Positions 21,719-32,175 of a stretch of DNA of 64,000 nucleotides are shown one piece after another. The first letter of the stretch is position 1. Each line of letters starts with the position of its first letter. Position numbers and translations under genes: made by a program. Below the pieces are notes generated by a model. It was not told the origin of the DNA, did no database searches, and worked only from the letters and a program-made list of their open reading frames with translations. This stretch comes from Diabrotica undecimpunctata (taxonomy: Eukaryota; Arthropoda; Insecta; Coleoptera; Chrysomelidae). Location of the stretch: assembly GCF_040954645.1 (NCBI RefSeq), contig NC_092813.1:14548136-14612135 (forward strand), written 5' to 3'.

Positions 21719-24700
21719 GTCGGTCGGGATCAGCTATTGAAAATCCGACTTCCAAAATTTCTTCTATGTCCGTACTACTAGATTTTGTATTAGCTCATGC
21801 AAAGCATGACACTCGACCTTATTTGTCCACCACGATTTTAGGTAATCAATTTTTAGCTTTGTTAGACAGTGGATGTTCTAAGACAGTTATCGGTAGTCTT
21901 GGTTGGGAACGACTCAAAAGAGTGTGTACACTGAAACCTTCGGGACAACCTAGGGAATGTACTGTCGCCAACGGTGTAAGGTGTCCTATTCTTGGTTCCA
22001 TCACTATACCCATCCAACTACAAGATAGGGTGAAAATTATGGAAGTAATGGTGGTACCTAGCCTTCCACACACCGCTATCCTGGGCATAGATTTTTGGAT
22101 TTCCATGAACATCGTTCCTGACTTATACTCCGGACAATGGTCTTTTCGGACAGACAATGATTTACCACTAAATCACATAATGGCCATCCATTCCGTCGAG
22201 CGTCTATCTACGACACAAAAGATGCATTTGGACGAATTGATCGAGACCACTTTCCGTGCAATGGGTAGTAAAATAGGATGTACTGATTTAGTCGAACATG
22301 AGATAAGAACCACTGCTCAACCTATAAAACAAAGACATTACCCTCTTTCACCGGCTTTGCAAAAACATGTGAATACTGAACTAGATAAGATGTTAAAAGA
22401 AGACATAATAGAACCATCGACTTCCCCTTGGGCTTCTCCTATTGTTTTAGTCAGAAAACCTAATGGATCCTACCGATTTTGTGTCAATTACAAAAAACTT
22501 AACGAAGTTAGTGAAAAGGACGCATATCCTATACCTTTTGTCTCATCCACCCTGGACAAATTACGGGATGCAAGATATCTTTCGACACTAGATATCAAGT
22601 CAGCTTATTGGCAGATAAAAGTGGCTAAGGCTAGCAGACCTCTAACGGCTTTTGTTGTCCCCACGCGAGGACTATTTCAATTTAAGAGAATGCCTTTTGG
22701 GCTACATTCAGCCCCCGCGACTTGGCAACGATTTATTGATCGTGTCATAGGATATGAACTGGAACAATTCGTATTCGTCTATCTAGACGACATCATCATT
22801 TGTACTCCAACCTTTGAACAACACCTGGATGTACTGGCTAAAGTTTTTCGGAAACTTAAAGATGCGGGTTTGACGCTCAATCGAGAGAAATGCCATTTTT
22901 GTAAACCAGAACTTAAATATTTGGGATATGTAGTTAATGAATCTGGTTTACTTGTGGACCCAGAAAAGGTTGAAGCAATTGTTGGCATCCCAAACCCCCA
23001 AACCACCTCAGAGGTTCGTAGAGTTATTGGACTGGCATCCTGGTATCGTCGCTTTATACCGAATTTCGCCACCCTTATCGCCCCGTTGACAGCGTTACTT
23101 CATAAAAATGTTAAATTTTGTTGGGACGATTCATGCACGGCTGCCTTACAGAAAATCAAAGAACATCTGATATCAGCTCCAATACTTACCTGTCCTAATT
23201 TCGATCTGCCCTTTATAATCCAAGCAGATGCGAGTGATTATGGTATCGGAGCAACATTATCTCAGAAATTCGAGGACGGAGAGAAAGTAATCGCCTACCT
23301 AAGCCGATCTCTTAGTAAGGCAGAACGTAGGTATACAACCACCGAAAAGGAATGCCTAGCGGTATTGCATGCCGTAGAGAAATTCAGACCCTATGTGGAA
23401 GGAACGCGATTTCAGGTAATTACCGATCATTACAGCCTCAAATGGCTGTACAACTTTAAGGACCAGGCCGGTCGTGTAGCCAGATGGGCAGTACGTCTAC
23501 AACAGTATGATTTTGAGATTATACATAGGAAAGGAGCAGAACATGTAGTACCAGACTCTCTTTCCCGATCAGTTCCTTGCGTCGAAACCATACAAACCAC
23601 TCCGTTTAATCCTCCGATAAAAGATTCTTGGTACATCCGTCAACTAGGAAAAATAAAGAAGACTCCAGATAAATATCCCGATTGGAGAATTGAGAATGAA
23701 CAACTTTATAAACTATCCAAGGTTCCGTATCCGAACCTCATCAGCCGAATTCAAGAATGGAAATTAGTAATTCCCAAAGAAAATCGCACTTCTCTCATTC
23801 ATGATCATCATGCACCCGTCACTTGTGGACATCAGGGTGTATACAAAACCTTGGGTAGGATAAATCAAAAATATTATTGGCCAAAAATGAAAGCAGATAT
23901 TGCCCGTTATATTCGTCGCTGTGAAACTTGCCTTAAAACTAAACCCGAACAGAAAGCACCACGAGGACTGATGCTAAGTATGACTCCGACTACCTCACGT
24001 CCATGGCAAATTTTGAGCTTAGATCTAGTTGGACCTCTTCCCCGTTCGTCAGCAGGATACACCTTCATATTCACGGTCTGTGATGTATTTAGCAAATTTG
24101 TTTTGTTCTTTCCTCTTCGAAACGCCACCTCTTCAAAAATCGCAGAACATATAGAAGATAACGTATTTCTACTATTTGGGGTACCTGAAAAGATTATTAT
24201 GGACAATGGGAAACGGTTTCATAGTCATCAGGTCAATACGATTTTGAACAAGTATGGTGTAGAAAAACGTTACATTTCAAACTATTCCCCTCAGGGAAAC
24301 ACTGTTGAGAGATATCATCGAGTACTCAAGACCATGTTGAGTGCCTATGTGGAAAAGAACCATCGCCTTTGGGATACATACTTGCAAAAGGTTGCTTGTG
24401 CTATGCGGTCCGGTCGCCATGAGGTCACCCAAATGACCCCAAATTTTATTATGTTTTCCAGAGAGCTAAACCTTCGAGGTTCAGACAACACAGCCTTGGA
24501 AATTCTCGACGATATCTACGATCCCTTATCTCGATCAAAAGCACTTCTGGAGGTATTTCAGGATGTAGCGGAACGAATTCAAACTGCTTTTAAGAAGAGT
24601 CGGACTCGCTATAATCTTAGAAGAAGAGATGATAAGTTCACACTCAACCAACGAGTCTGGAAACGAGTATACACCTTGTCAAATAAAGCTCAAGGAATAA

Positions 24701-24873
24701 CATCGGGATTGGCCCCAAAATTTGAAGGACCTTATCACATTACCAGGATCCTATCTCCATGGTCCTATGAACTGAAAGACGATAAAGGACGAAACTTAGG
24801 AGTATGGCATGCGAAAGATCTAAAAAGTCACCCACCAGATGCCGATAAAACTGACGATTCAGACTTAGAATAA
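21646..24873 (+). CDS. pol: Gypsy pol (copy 1): protease, RT, RNase H, integrase
   Basis: The 1075-codon frame lies in the -1 frame relative to gag and is probably expressed only as a Gag-Pol fusion through the slippery site at 21691-21697, so its ATG is not a real start. Domains in order: protease with LLDSGCSKTVIG (about residues 71-82); reverse transcriptase with VNYKKLNEV and the active site FVYLDDIIIC (YLDD near 378); RNase H with QADASDYGIGATLSQ, TEKECLAVLHAVEKF and ITDHYSLKW; integrase with an HHCC zinc finger (CGHQGVY, then CETC); and the catalytic Asp in SLDLVG, Asp in MDNGKRF (near 852) and Glu in TVERYHR. A GPY/F motif (KFEGPYHI) lies near the end. All key residues are present and no stop interrupts it. 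No env follows. Confidence 0.93.
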   Translation: MWLCRSNGKGLSYLHKKLRGRSTVSRSGSAIENPTSKISSMSVLLDFVLAHAKHDTRPYLSTTILGNQFLALLDSGCSKTVIGSLGWERLKRVCTLKPSGQPRECTVANGVRCPILGSITIPIQLQDRVKIMEVMVVPSLPHTAILGIDFWISMNIVPDLYSGQWSFRTDNDLPLNHIMAIHSVERLSTTQKMHLDELIETTFRAMGSKIGCTDLVEHEIRTTAQPIKQRHYPLSPALQKHVNTELDKMLKEDIIEPSTSPWASPIVLVRKPNGSYRFCVNYKKLNEVSEKDAYPIPFVSSTLDKLRDARYLSTLDIKSAYWQIKVAKASRPLTAFVVPTRGLFQFKRMPFGLHSAPATWQRFIDRVIGYELEQFVFVYLDDIIICTPTFEQHLDVLAKVFRKLKDAGLTLNREKCHFCKPELKYLGYVVNESGLLVDPEKVEAIVGIPNPQTTSEVRRVIGLASWYRRFIPNFATLIAPLTALLHKNVKFCWDDSCTAALQKIKEHLISAPILTCPNFDLPFIIQADASDYGIGATLSQKFEDGEKVIAYLSRSLSKAERRYTTTEKECLAVLHAVEKFRPYVEGTRFQVITDHYSLKWLYNFKDQAGRVARWAVRLQQYDFEIIHRKGAEHVVPDSLSRSVPCVETIQTTPFNPPIKDSWYIRQLGKIKKTPDKYPDWRIENEQLYKLSKVPYPNLISRIQEWKLVIPKENRTSLIHDHHAPVTCGHQGVYKTLGRINQKYYWPKMKADIARYIRRCETCLKTKPEQKAPRGLMLSMTPTTSRPWQILSLDLVGPLPRSSAGYTFIFTVCDVFSKFVLFFPLRNATSSKIAEHIEDNVFLLFGVPEKIIMDNGKRFHSHQVNTILNKYGVEKRYISNYSPQGNTVERYHRVLKTMLSAYVEKNHRLWDTYLQKVACAMRSGRHEVTQMTPNFIMFSRELNLRGSDNTALEILDDIYDPLSRSKALLEVFQDVAERIQTAFKKSRTRYNLRRRDDKFTLNQRVWKRVYTLSNKAQGITSGLAPKFEGPYHITRILSPWSYELKDDKGRNLGVWHAKDLKSHPPDADKTDDSDLE
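21691..21740 (+). promoter_or_regulatory. -1 ribosomal frameshift site at the gag-pol junction (copy 1)
   Basis: The heptamer A AAA AAC (21691-21697) is in the correct gag phase (X XXY YYZ) and 21 bases before the gag stop. The next bases allow a stem CCGGTC with GGTCGG (two G-U pairs) 10-15 bases downstream. Slipping one base back puts ribosomes into the pol frame that reads KKLRGRSTV and leads to the protease. The heptamer is seen directly; its use is inference from well-known retroelement frameshifting. The identical site in copy 2 is at 28951-28957. Confidence 0.8.
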
Positions 24874-24960
24874 TATTAATGATCTTCTTATATTTATACA
24901 AATTTTAATTATTTTAATGGCTCCATTACGGTTTTCTTGAGGAAAACCTTTTTTGTAGTT

Positions 24961-24970
24961 AGGGGAGAGT
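24961..24970 (+). promoter_or_regulatory. Polypurine tract before LTR2
   Basis: AGGGGAGAGT lies directly against the LTR2 start, the expected place of the plus-strand primer. The same tract precedes LTR3 at 32166-32175. Confidence 0.75.
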
Positions 24971-26617
24971 TGTTACAGGTTTAATATTTCCTTTGTTTAT
25001 TTTCCTTATGTGGTCAATGAAACTAGAAATAAAATAGACAATAAATTGGATTTGAATTTATTTTATAAAAACTTACTTAGTTATAGTTAATTTAGGTTAT
25101 TGTTTAATATTAATTAATTTTTCTTCTGGTAGTATCTTCATGTATCCTTCAAATTGTTCTTGTTTAGGTTATTGTTTTCTTATCAAATGTTTTCTTTATC
25201 AAAACTGTCACCTGTTAGGTTAATGGCAGGGTATGCTTATCTTGAGTGACATGACATTTAGCCTCTTCTTACAGGTTATTTGACATCAACTTCTAAAGGT
25301 CAATTTATTGGTTCATAGAACTAAAAGTTCTACTTTGAATTGTTGGTCCTGATAGGTTGGAGACAGGAGATCTTGTCATCAGTTCGTTTAAAAGTTGGAT
25401 TTGTGGGTTTTTTGAGTTGTTTTTTTTTGAGGAAAAAAGTTGAGATTTTTGGGTTCACATGTGCCAAGGGTACTGAATATACAGGAAATTTCTGGATTTA
25501 AGACTCAATTTCACCTCAACAGGATCAAGAATCAATTCTATTTGTAAAATAGGCGCTTATAGCGGATTAAATTCTTGATTGAGAATTATTTTACATTAAG
25601 GTCACCTTACATCAAAGGTAAGTCCTATCTAAGACCTATTATTCTATCAATCACAACTTAAACACTTTCTAAGACTATTCTTTTACTTTCAGACCTTATA
25701 CTTTTATTTTATATTCGTCTCCTCCTTCAAATCTTCTATCTGGTGTTTACTTTTCATTGGCTTCCATATAAGCTGTTCGTCGTTTGGATCTACAACTTCA
25801 AGAAGCTGATTGTAGGGTTATTGGATATATAGAAGACCAAGCTATAGACCCTAAGAAGGAAAGTGAACAATAAACTTGGTGAGAATGAACCATTTTACCT
25901 TCCCTGCAACCATCTTGTCTACCTTATCATATTTGGGATAATACTAGTCACATATTCAAATAGTTTATCTGTGGTTACATACAACTGATGTATTTATAAT
26001 AACCTTCTCTTCCACCAGACGTTTAGATAATTGAAACTATTGATATCTGAAATAAAAGTAACCTTAAATTATAATTAGTAGTTTAAAGTATAATTAGATT
26101 AGGTTAGATCATAAGTAAAGGTAGATATTTAGTTACTAATTAGGGGTATAGAATTCAAGGTTTATTTAATTTAGTTAACTTAGTGTTAGAAACTTAGTAG
26201 GAATAAATTACCACAAAATACAAACGGTATGATATAATATTAAGTTAGAAACTTACCGTTGATAAAGTATTGTACACCTAAGGTATATATATATACGCTG
26301 GGGTTATTCAAATCATTGTAATAATCCATATTATTTGCTCTAAGCATTCTTACAATAATTAACTTCACTATTAAATAAAAATTTAAACTATAAACATAAA
26401 GTGTAGTTCTTGACAGGTGACAACCATAGATAGGTGACAACAACACCTCCGCTGGGTTATGGCTAATGGTCCGATACGCGGCATTATTCGATAAAATTGG
26501 GCCATAACATTTTACCCACCCCACTCTCCGGGTATATATTGGATTTAAACAAAATCTTAAAGAGCTGGTCCGACTATACTACCTTTAATTTATAAAAATA
26601 GAATATTTTTTGTAACA
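24971..26617 (+). repeat. Gypsy LTR2 (shared middle LTR)
   Basis: A full 1647-bp LTR from TGTTACAGG to TTTTTGTAACA. It serves as 3' LTR of copy 1 and 5' LTR of copy 2. In the segment I compared closely it matches LTR3 and differs from LTR1 at two bases. No short target duplication flanks it. Confidence 0.92.
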
Positions 26618-26618
26618 G

Positions 26619-26636
26619 TGGCGCCCTACGTGGTTT
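26619..26636 (+). promoter_or_regulatory. Primer binding site, tRNA-Lys-like (copy 2)
   Basis: The same TGGCGCCCTACGTGG as in copy 1, one base after LTR2. LTR3 is instead followed by interrupted ORF1 sequence, which confirms the outer boundary. Confidence 0.7.
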
Positions 26637-27148
26637 AAAGGCTTTTCTATTATTATATTTTTGTGGTTTACATTTTGTAGTTAGAAAACGGAAGGTTATT
26701 ATAAATAAATAAAATAATAATACTAGTGCTATATTGTACTTAAAACTACCTACACTTTAATCTATAATAAACATATATACAAAACATCAACACAACAGAA
26801 TTATCATATTTATTTATATACAACTTTCTAATTAAATCTTTATATTATTTATAAAGAAATTTTTTTTTGTAACAAAAAAAAAAAAAATTCACATTTTAGG
26901 AGTGACTTTCTTTTAAATTTCTTTTCTTCCTGGAAGGAGGGGAAATTGTGTGTTTACATGACTATATTTTTGTGTATACTCTTTCATTTGTTATATAATT
27001 TTTTTGCGAACTTTAAATTATTATAGAAATAGACACTTTATTCGGTATTTAGATAGTACCATTCTTTTTGTTGTTAGTTGTAAGTTCGAAAAACTGTTTT
27101 ATATTTTCATTGAATGTATTAAGAATTGGATATTTAATATTAATTATC

Positions 27149-28978
27149 ATGGAAGTAAACAGATTAAAGAATGAGGAATTAACATATGAACTACGGATAA
27201 GAGGCATACCGGTTGGCGCTACAGTAGAAGAAAAGCGAGCAAAATTACGACAGGTACTTCGATCTGAAAAGGAAACAGGAAATCAAGAAATAGCTACATC
27301 TTGCATTTCATTGACTTTCGCTGAAGAATATGCAGTTTGTCGAGATAAAGTAGAAGAGTTAGCTGAAATGATAAATGAAATTGATCCAGATAACTATGAA
27401 AATGATTTTCGTAGAATATGTGCACGACTGATACACTTATCTCATCGATTGGAAAGGTTTAAAGGCGATAACCGTGAAGATGAGCAAGAACGATGCAAAC
27501 TTACTACGCAATGTAACCAATTATTTACCAACTTAAATATGGCATATGAAATGGTTAGTCCAATGCGAAGAAACCGTGGTGATGTAACACGAGAGATAAA
27601 CCGATATCTACTCTCACGTGAGGATCCGGCTGCCGATATCGGAACAGAACCAAATGGTCAACGGAATCCAGTGGTTAGTAGGGAAACCGAAGAATCGCTT
27701 CTGGATACCTTAAACCCCCCAGGTTTACCCAATATCTCAAGAAGCCTAAACATCATAGGAGACATTGTAGACCATCCGGAGGACAATTTAAACCACCCTC
27801 CTCCATATACGAGCAAATTCTTGGCTAGGCAATCTAGTTCGTACTTGGATTCAGCCCGAGCACCTTTTCCACGAGGACTAAACAAAACACACGAGGAGCT
27901 TCCTAGTTCATCAAATTCCAAAGTTCACTTCACTTCTGATATTTCACGGATAGTGGCTATTGATGAAATGGAATATCCCCGTAATATGACAACGCTAGAA
28001 GAACCTAGTTGTTCCCGTAGATTTGTGGATACCGCAGGATCCCTTGCCCCGCAGTTTGGTAACCTTCGTCTGGGACCTAATACTACTTCTGTACCTGGTT
28101 ACGGAGAGGGGACATATTCTTCAAATCCACTCGTTTATCGATGGAATCTCAGATTCAACGGGCGTTCTAGCGTTAACGAATTTTTGGAACGAGTTGAAGA
28201 ACTCCGGCTCTCACGTGGCATAAGTAAAGCCCAACTTCTTCTATCTGCCCCGGAACTCTTCGAAAAAGAGGCGTTGTATTGGTTCAGGACAGGAAATTTT
28301 CATTCTTGGGATGACCTAGTGACTCAGTTACGGGATGCGTTTAGACCATATGACTACGAGTACAGTTTATGGGACGAAATTCGCCGTAGGACTCAAGGTA
28401 GCCAAGAGAAAGTTCTGACTTACATAACCGCAGTGGAGAACTTATTTCGCCGATTAGACCGTCAGCCATCCGAAGAGTATCGTGTAAACATCTTACGAAG
28501 AAACCTTTTACCATACATCCAGAGTCAATTAGCCCTCCATCAGGTTAGGACAGTTCACGAGTTGATACGGTTATGTAGAGCCGTTGAGGAGACAGAAGAA
28601 AGAGTGAAGAATTTCACCCCACCTTCTACCTCCTATAGAAACTTACTTGAACCGGAACTGGCATACCATCGTCCATCTCAACCACCACACATCTCCGCGA
28701 TACGGACCTCCTTAGGAAGCACTGGCCAACAAGGAAACTTTTCCGACCACACTGATAGTAGGACCAGTACTTTAGGAGACCCTCCTACCTCTTCTCCTAC
28801 TTCTCACTCCACCACTACTAGCCGACAACCACAGTGTTGGAACTGTCACAAAGATACGCATAAATTCCGAAATTGTCCTGATCCGCGTAAAAAATTCTGC
28901 TTTAAGTGTGGTTATGCCGGAGTAATGGTAAAGGATTGTCCTACCTGCACAAAAAACTTCGGGGCCGGTCCACAGTAA
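27149..28978 (+). CDS. gag: Gypsy gag (copy 2), intact
   Basis: A duplicate of the copy 1 gag, open for 609 codons with the same SAP-like N-terminus, capsid region and two zinc-knuckle-like units. I saw two amino-acid differences: Asp for Asn in the YENDFRR segment and Ser for Asn in NISRSLN. It is followed by the same A AAA AAC frameshift site at 28951-28957. Confidence 0.9.
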   Translation: MEVNRLKNEELTYELRIRGIPVGATVEEKRAKLRQVLRSEKETGNQEIATSCISLTFAEEYAVCRDKVEELAEMINEIDPDNYENDFRRICARLIHLSHRLERFKGDNREDEQERCKLTTQCNQLFTNLNMAYEMVSPMRRNRGDVTREINRYLLSREDPAADIGTEPNGQRNPVVSRETEESLLDTLNPPGLPNISRSLNIIGDIVDHPEDNLNHPPPYTSKFLARQSSSYLDSARAPFPRGLNKTHEELPSSSNSKVHFTSDISRIVAIDEMEYPRNMTTLEEPSCSRRFVDTAGSLAPQFGNLRLGPNTTSVPGYGEGTYSSNPLVYRWNLRFNGRSSVNEFLERVEELRLSRGISKAQLLLSAPELFEKEALYWFRTGNFHSWDDLVTQLRDAFRPYDYEYSLWDEIRRRTQGSQEKVLTYITAVENLFRRLDRQPSEEYRVNILRRNLLPYIQSQLALHQVRTVHELIRLCRAVEETEERVKNFTPPSTSYRNLLEPELAYHRPSQPPHISAIRTSLGSTGQQGNFSDHTDSRTSTLGDPPTSSPTSHSTTTSRQPQCWNCHKDTHKFRNCPDPRKKFCFKCGYAGVMVKDCPTCTKNFGAGPQ

Positions 28979-31900
28979 GTCGGTCGGGATCAGCTATTGA
29001 AAATCCGACTTCCAAAATTTCTTCTATGTCCGTACTACTAGATTTTGTATTAGCTCATGCAAAGCATGACACTCGACCTTATTTGTCCACCACGATTTTA
29101 GGTAATCAATTTTTAGCTTTGTTAGACAGTGGATGTTCTAAGACAGTTATCGGTAGTCTTGGTTGGGAACGACTCAAAAGAGTGTGTACACTGAAACCTT
29201 CGGGACAACCTAGGGAATGTACTGTCGCCAACGGTGTAAGGTGTCCTATTCTTGGTTCCATCACTATACCCATCCAACTACAAGATAGGGTGAAAATTAT
29301 GGAAGTAATGGTGGTACCTAGCCTTCCACACACCGCTATCCTGGGCATAGATTTTTGGATTTCCATGAACATCGTTCCTGACTTATACTCCGGACAATGG
29401 TCTTTTCGGACAGACAATGATTTACCACTAAATCACATAATGGCCATCCATTCCGTCGAGCGTCTATCTACGACACAAAAGATGCATTTGGACGAATTGA
29501 TCGAGACCACTTTCCGTGCAATGGGTAGTAAAATAGGATGTACTGATTTAGTCGAACATGAGATAAGAACCACTGCTCAACCTATAAAACAAAGACATTA
29601 CCCTCTTTCACCGGCTTTGCAAAAACATGTGAATACTGAACTAGATAAGATGTTAAAAGAAGACATAATAGAACCATCGACTTCCCCTTGGGCTTCTCCT
29701 ATTGTTTTAGTCAGAAAACCTAATGGATCCTACCGATTTTGTGTCAATTACAAAAAACTTAACGAAGTTAGTGAAAAGGACGTATATCCTATACCTTTTG
29801 TCTCATCCACCCTGGACAAATTACGGGATGCAAGATATCTTTCGACACTAGATATCAAGTCAGCTTATTGGCAGATAAAAGTGGCTAAGGCTAGCAGACC
29901 TCTAACGGCTTTTGTTGTCCCCACGCGAGGACTATTTCAATTTAAGAGAATGCCTTTTGGGCTACATTCAGCCCCCGCGACTTGGCAACGATTTATTGAT
30001 CGTGTCATAGGATATGAACTGGAACAATTCGTATTCGTCTATCTAGACGACATCATCATTTGTACTCCAACCTTTGAACAACACCTGGATGTACTGGCTA
30101 AAGTTTTTCGGAAACTTAAAGATGCGGGTTTGACGCTCAATCGAGAGAAATGCCATTTTTGTAAACCAGAACTTAAATATTTGGGATATGTAGTTAATGA
30201 ATCTGGTTTACTTGTGGACCCAGAAAAGGTTGAAGCAATTGTTGGCATCCCAAACCCCCAAACCACCTCAGAGGTTCGTAGAGTTATTGGACTGGCATCC
30301 TGGTATCGTCGCTTTATACCGAATTTCGCCACCCTTATCGCCCCGTTGACAGCGTTACTTCATAAAAATGTTAAATTTTGTTGGGACGATTCATGCACGG
30401 CTGCCTTACAGAAAATCAAAGAACATCTGATATCAGCTCCAATACTTACCTGTCCTAATTTCGATCTGCCCTTTATAATCCAAGCAGATGCGAGTGATTA
30501 TGGTATCGGAGCAACATTATCTCAGAAATTCGAGGACGGAGAGAAAGTAATCGCCTACCTAAGCCGATCTCTTAGTAAGGCAGAACGTAGGTATACAACC
30601 ACCGAAAAGGAATGCCTAGCGGTATTGCATGCCGTAGAGAAATTCAGACCCTATGTGGAAGGAACGCGATTTCAGGTAATTACCGATCATTACAGCCTCA
30701 AATGGCTGTACAACTTTAAGGACCAGGCCGGTCGTGTAGCCAGATGGGCAGTACGTCTACAACAGTATGATTTTGAGATTATACATAGGAAAGGAGCAGA
30801 ACATGTAGTATTAATCCTCCGATAAAAGATTCTTGGTACATCCGTCAACTAGGAAAAATAAAGAAGACTCCAGATAAATATCCCGATTGGAGAATTGAGA
30901 ATGAACAACTTTATAAACTATCCAAGGTTCCGTATCCGAACCTCATCAGCCGAATTCAAGAATGGAAATTAGTAATTCCCAAAGAAAATCGCACTTCTCT
31001 CATTCATGATCATCATGCACCCGTCACTTGTGGACATCAGGGTGTATACAAAACCTTGGGTAGGATAAATCAAAAATATTATTGGCCAAAAATGAAAGCA
31101 GATATTGCCCGTTATATTCGTCGCTGTGAAACTTGCCTTAAAACTAAACCCGAACAGAAAGCACCACGAGGACTGATGCTAAGTATGACTCCGACTACCT
31201 CACGTCCATGGCAAATTTTGAGCTTAGATCTAGTTGGACCTCTTCCCCGTTCGTCAGCAGGATACACCTTCATATTCACGGTCTGTGATGTATTTAGCAA
31301 ATTTGTTTTGTTCTTTCCTCTTCGAAACGCCACCTCTTCAAAAATCGCAGAACATATAGAAGATAACGTATTTCTACTATTTGGGGTACCTGAAAAGATT
31401 ATTATGGACAATGGGAAACGGTTTCATAGTCATCAGGTCAATACGATTTTGAACAAGTATGGTGTAGAAAAACGTTACATTTCAAACTATTCCCCTCAGG
31501 GAAACACTGTTGAGAGATATCATCGAGTACTCAAGACCATGTTGAGTGCCTATGTGGAAAAGAACCATCGCCTTTGGGATACATACTTGCAAAAGGTTGC
31601 TTGTGCTATGCGGTCCGGTCGCCATGAGGTCACCCAAATGACCCCAAATTTTATTATGTTTTCCAGAGAGCTAAACCTTCGAGGTTCAGACAACACAGCC
31701 TTGGAAATTCTCGACGATATCTACGATCCCTTATCTCGATCAAAAGCACTTCTGGAGGTATTTCAGGATGTAGCGGAACGAATTCAAACTGCTTTTAAGA
31801 AGAGTCGGACTCGCTATAATCTTAGAAGAAGAGATGATAAGTTCACACTCAACCAACGAGTCTGGAAACGAGTATACACCTTGTCAAATAAAGCTCAAGG

Positions 31901-32078
31901 AATAACATCGGGATTGGCCCCAAAATTTGAAGGACCTTATCACATTACCAGGATCCTATCTCCATGGTCCTATGAACTGAAAGACGATAAAGGACGAAAC
32001 TTAGGAGTATGGCATGCGAAAGATCTAAAAAGTCACCCACCAGATGCCGATAAAACTGACGATTCAGACTTAGAATAA
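28906..32078 (+). pseudogene. pol: Gypsy pol (copy 2), broken by a 55-bp deletion
   Basis: It matches copy 1 pol through protease, reverse transcriptase (one change, Val for Ala in SEKDVYPIP) and RNase H. After base 30810 the 55 bases corresponding to 23551-23605 of copy 1 are missing. The frame shifts and stops at 30825, so integrase (readable again from 31056 to 32078) is cut off. The deleted segment covers the linker between RNase H and integrase. This copy could supply Gag and possibly a truncated polymerase, but not integrase in the same protein. Confidence 0.92.
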
Positions 32079-32175
32079 TATTAATGATCTTCTTATATTT
32101 ATACAAATTTTAATTATTTTAATGGCTCCATTACGGTTTTCTTGAGGAAAACCTTTTTTGTAGTTAGGGGAGAGT

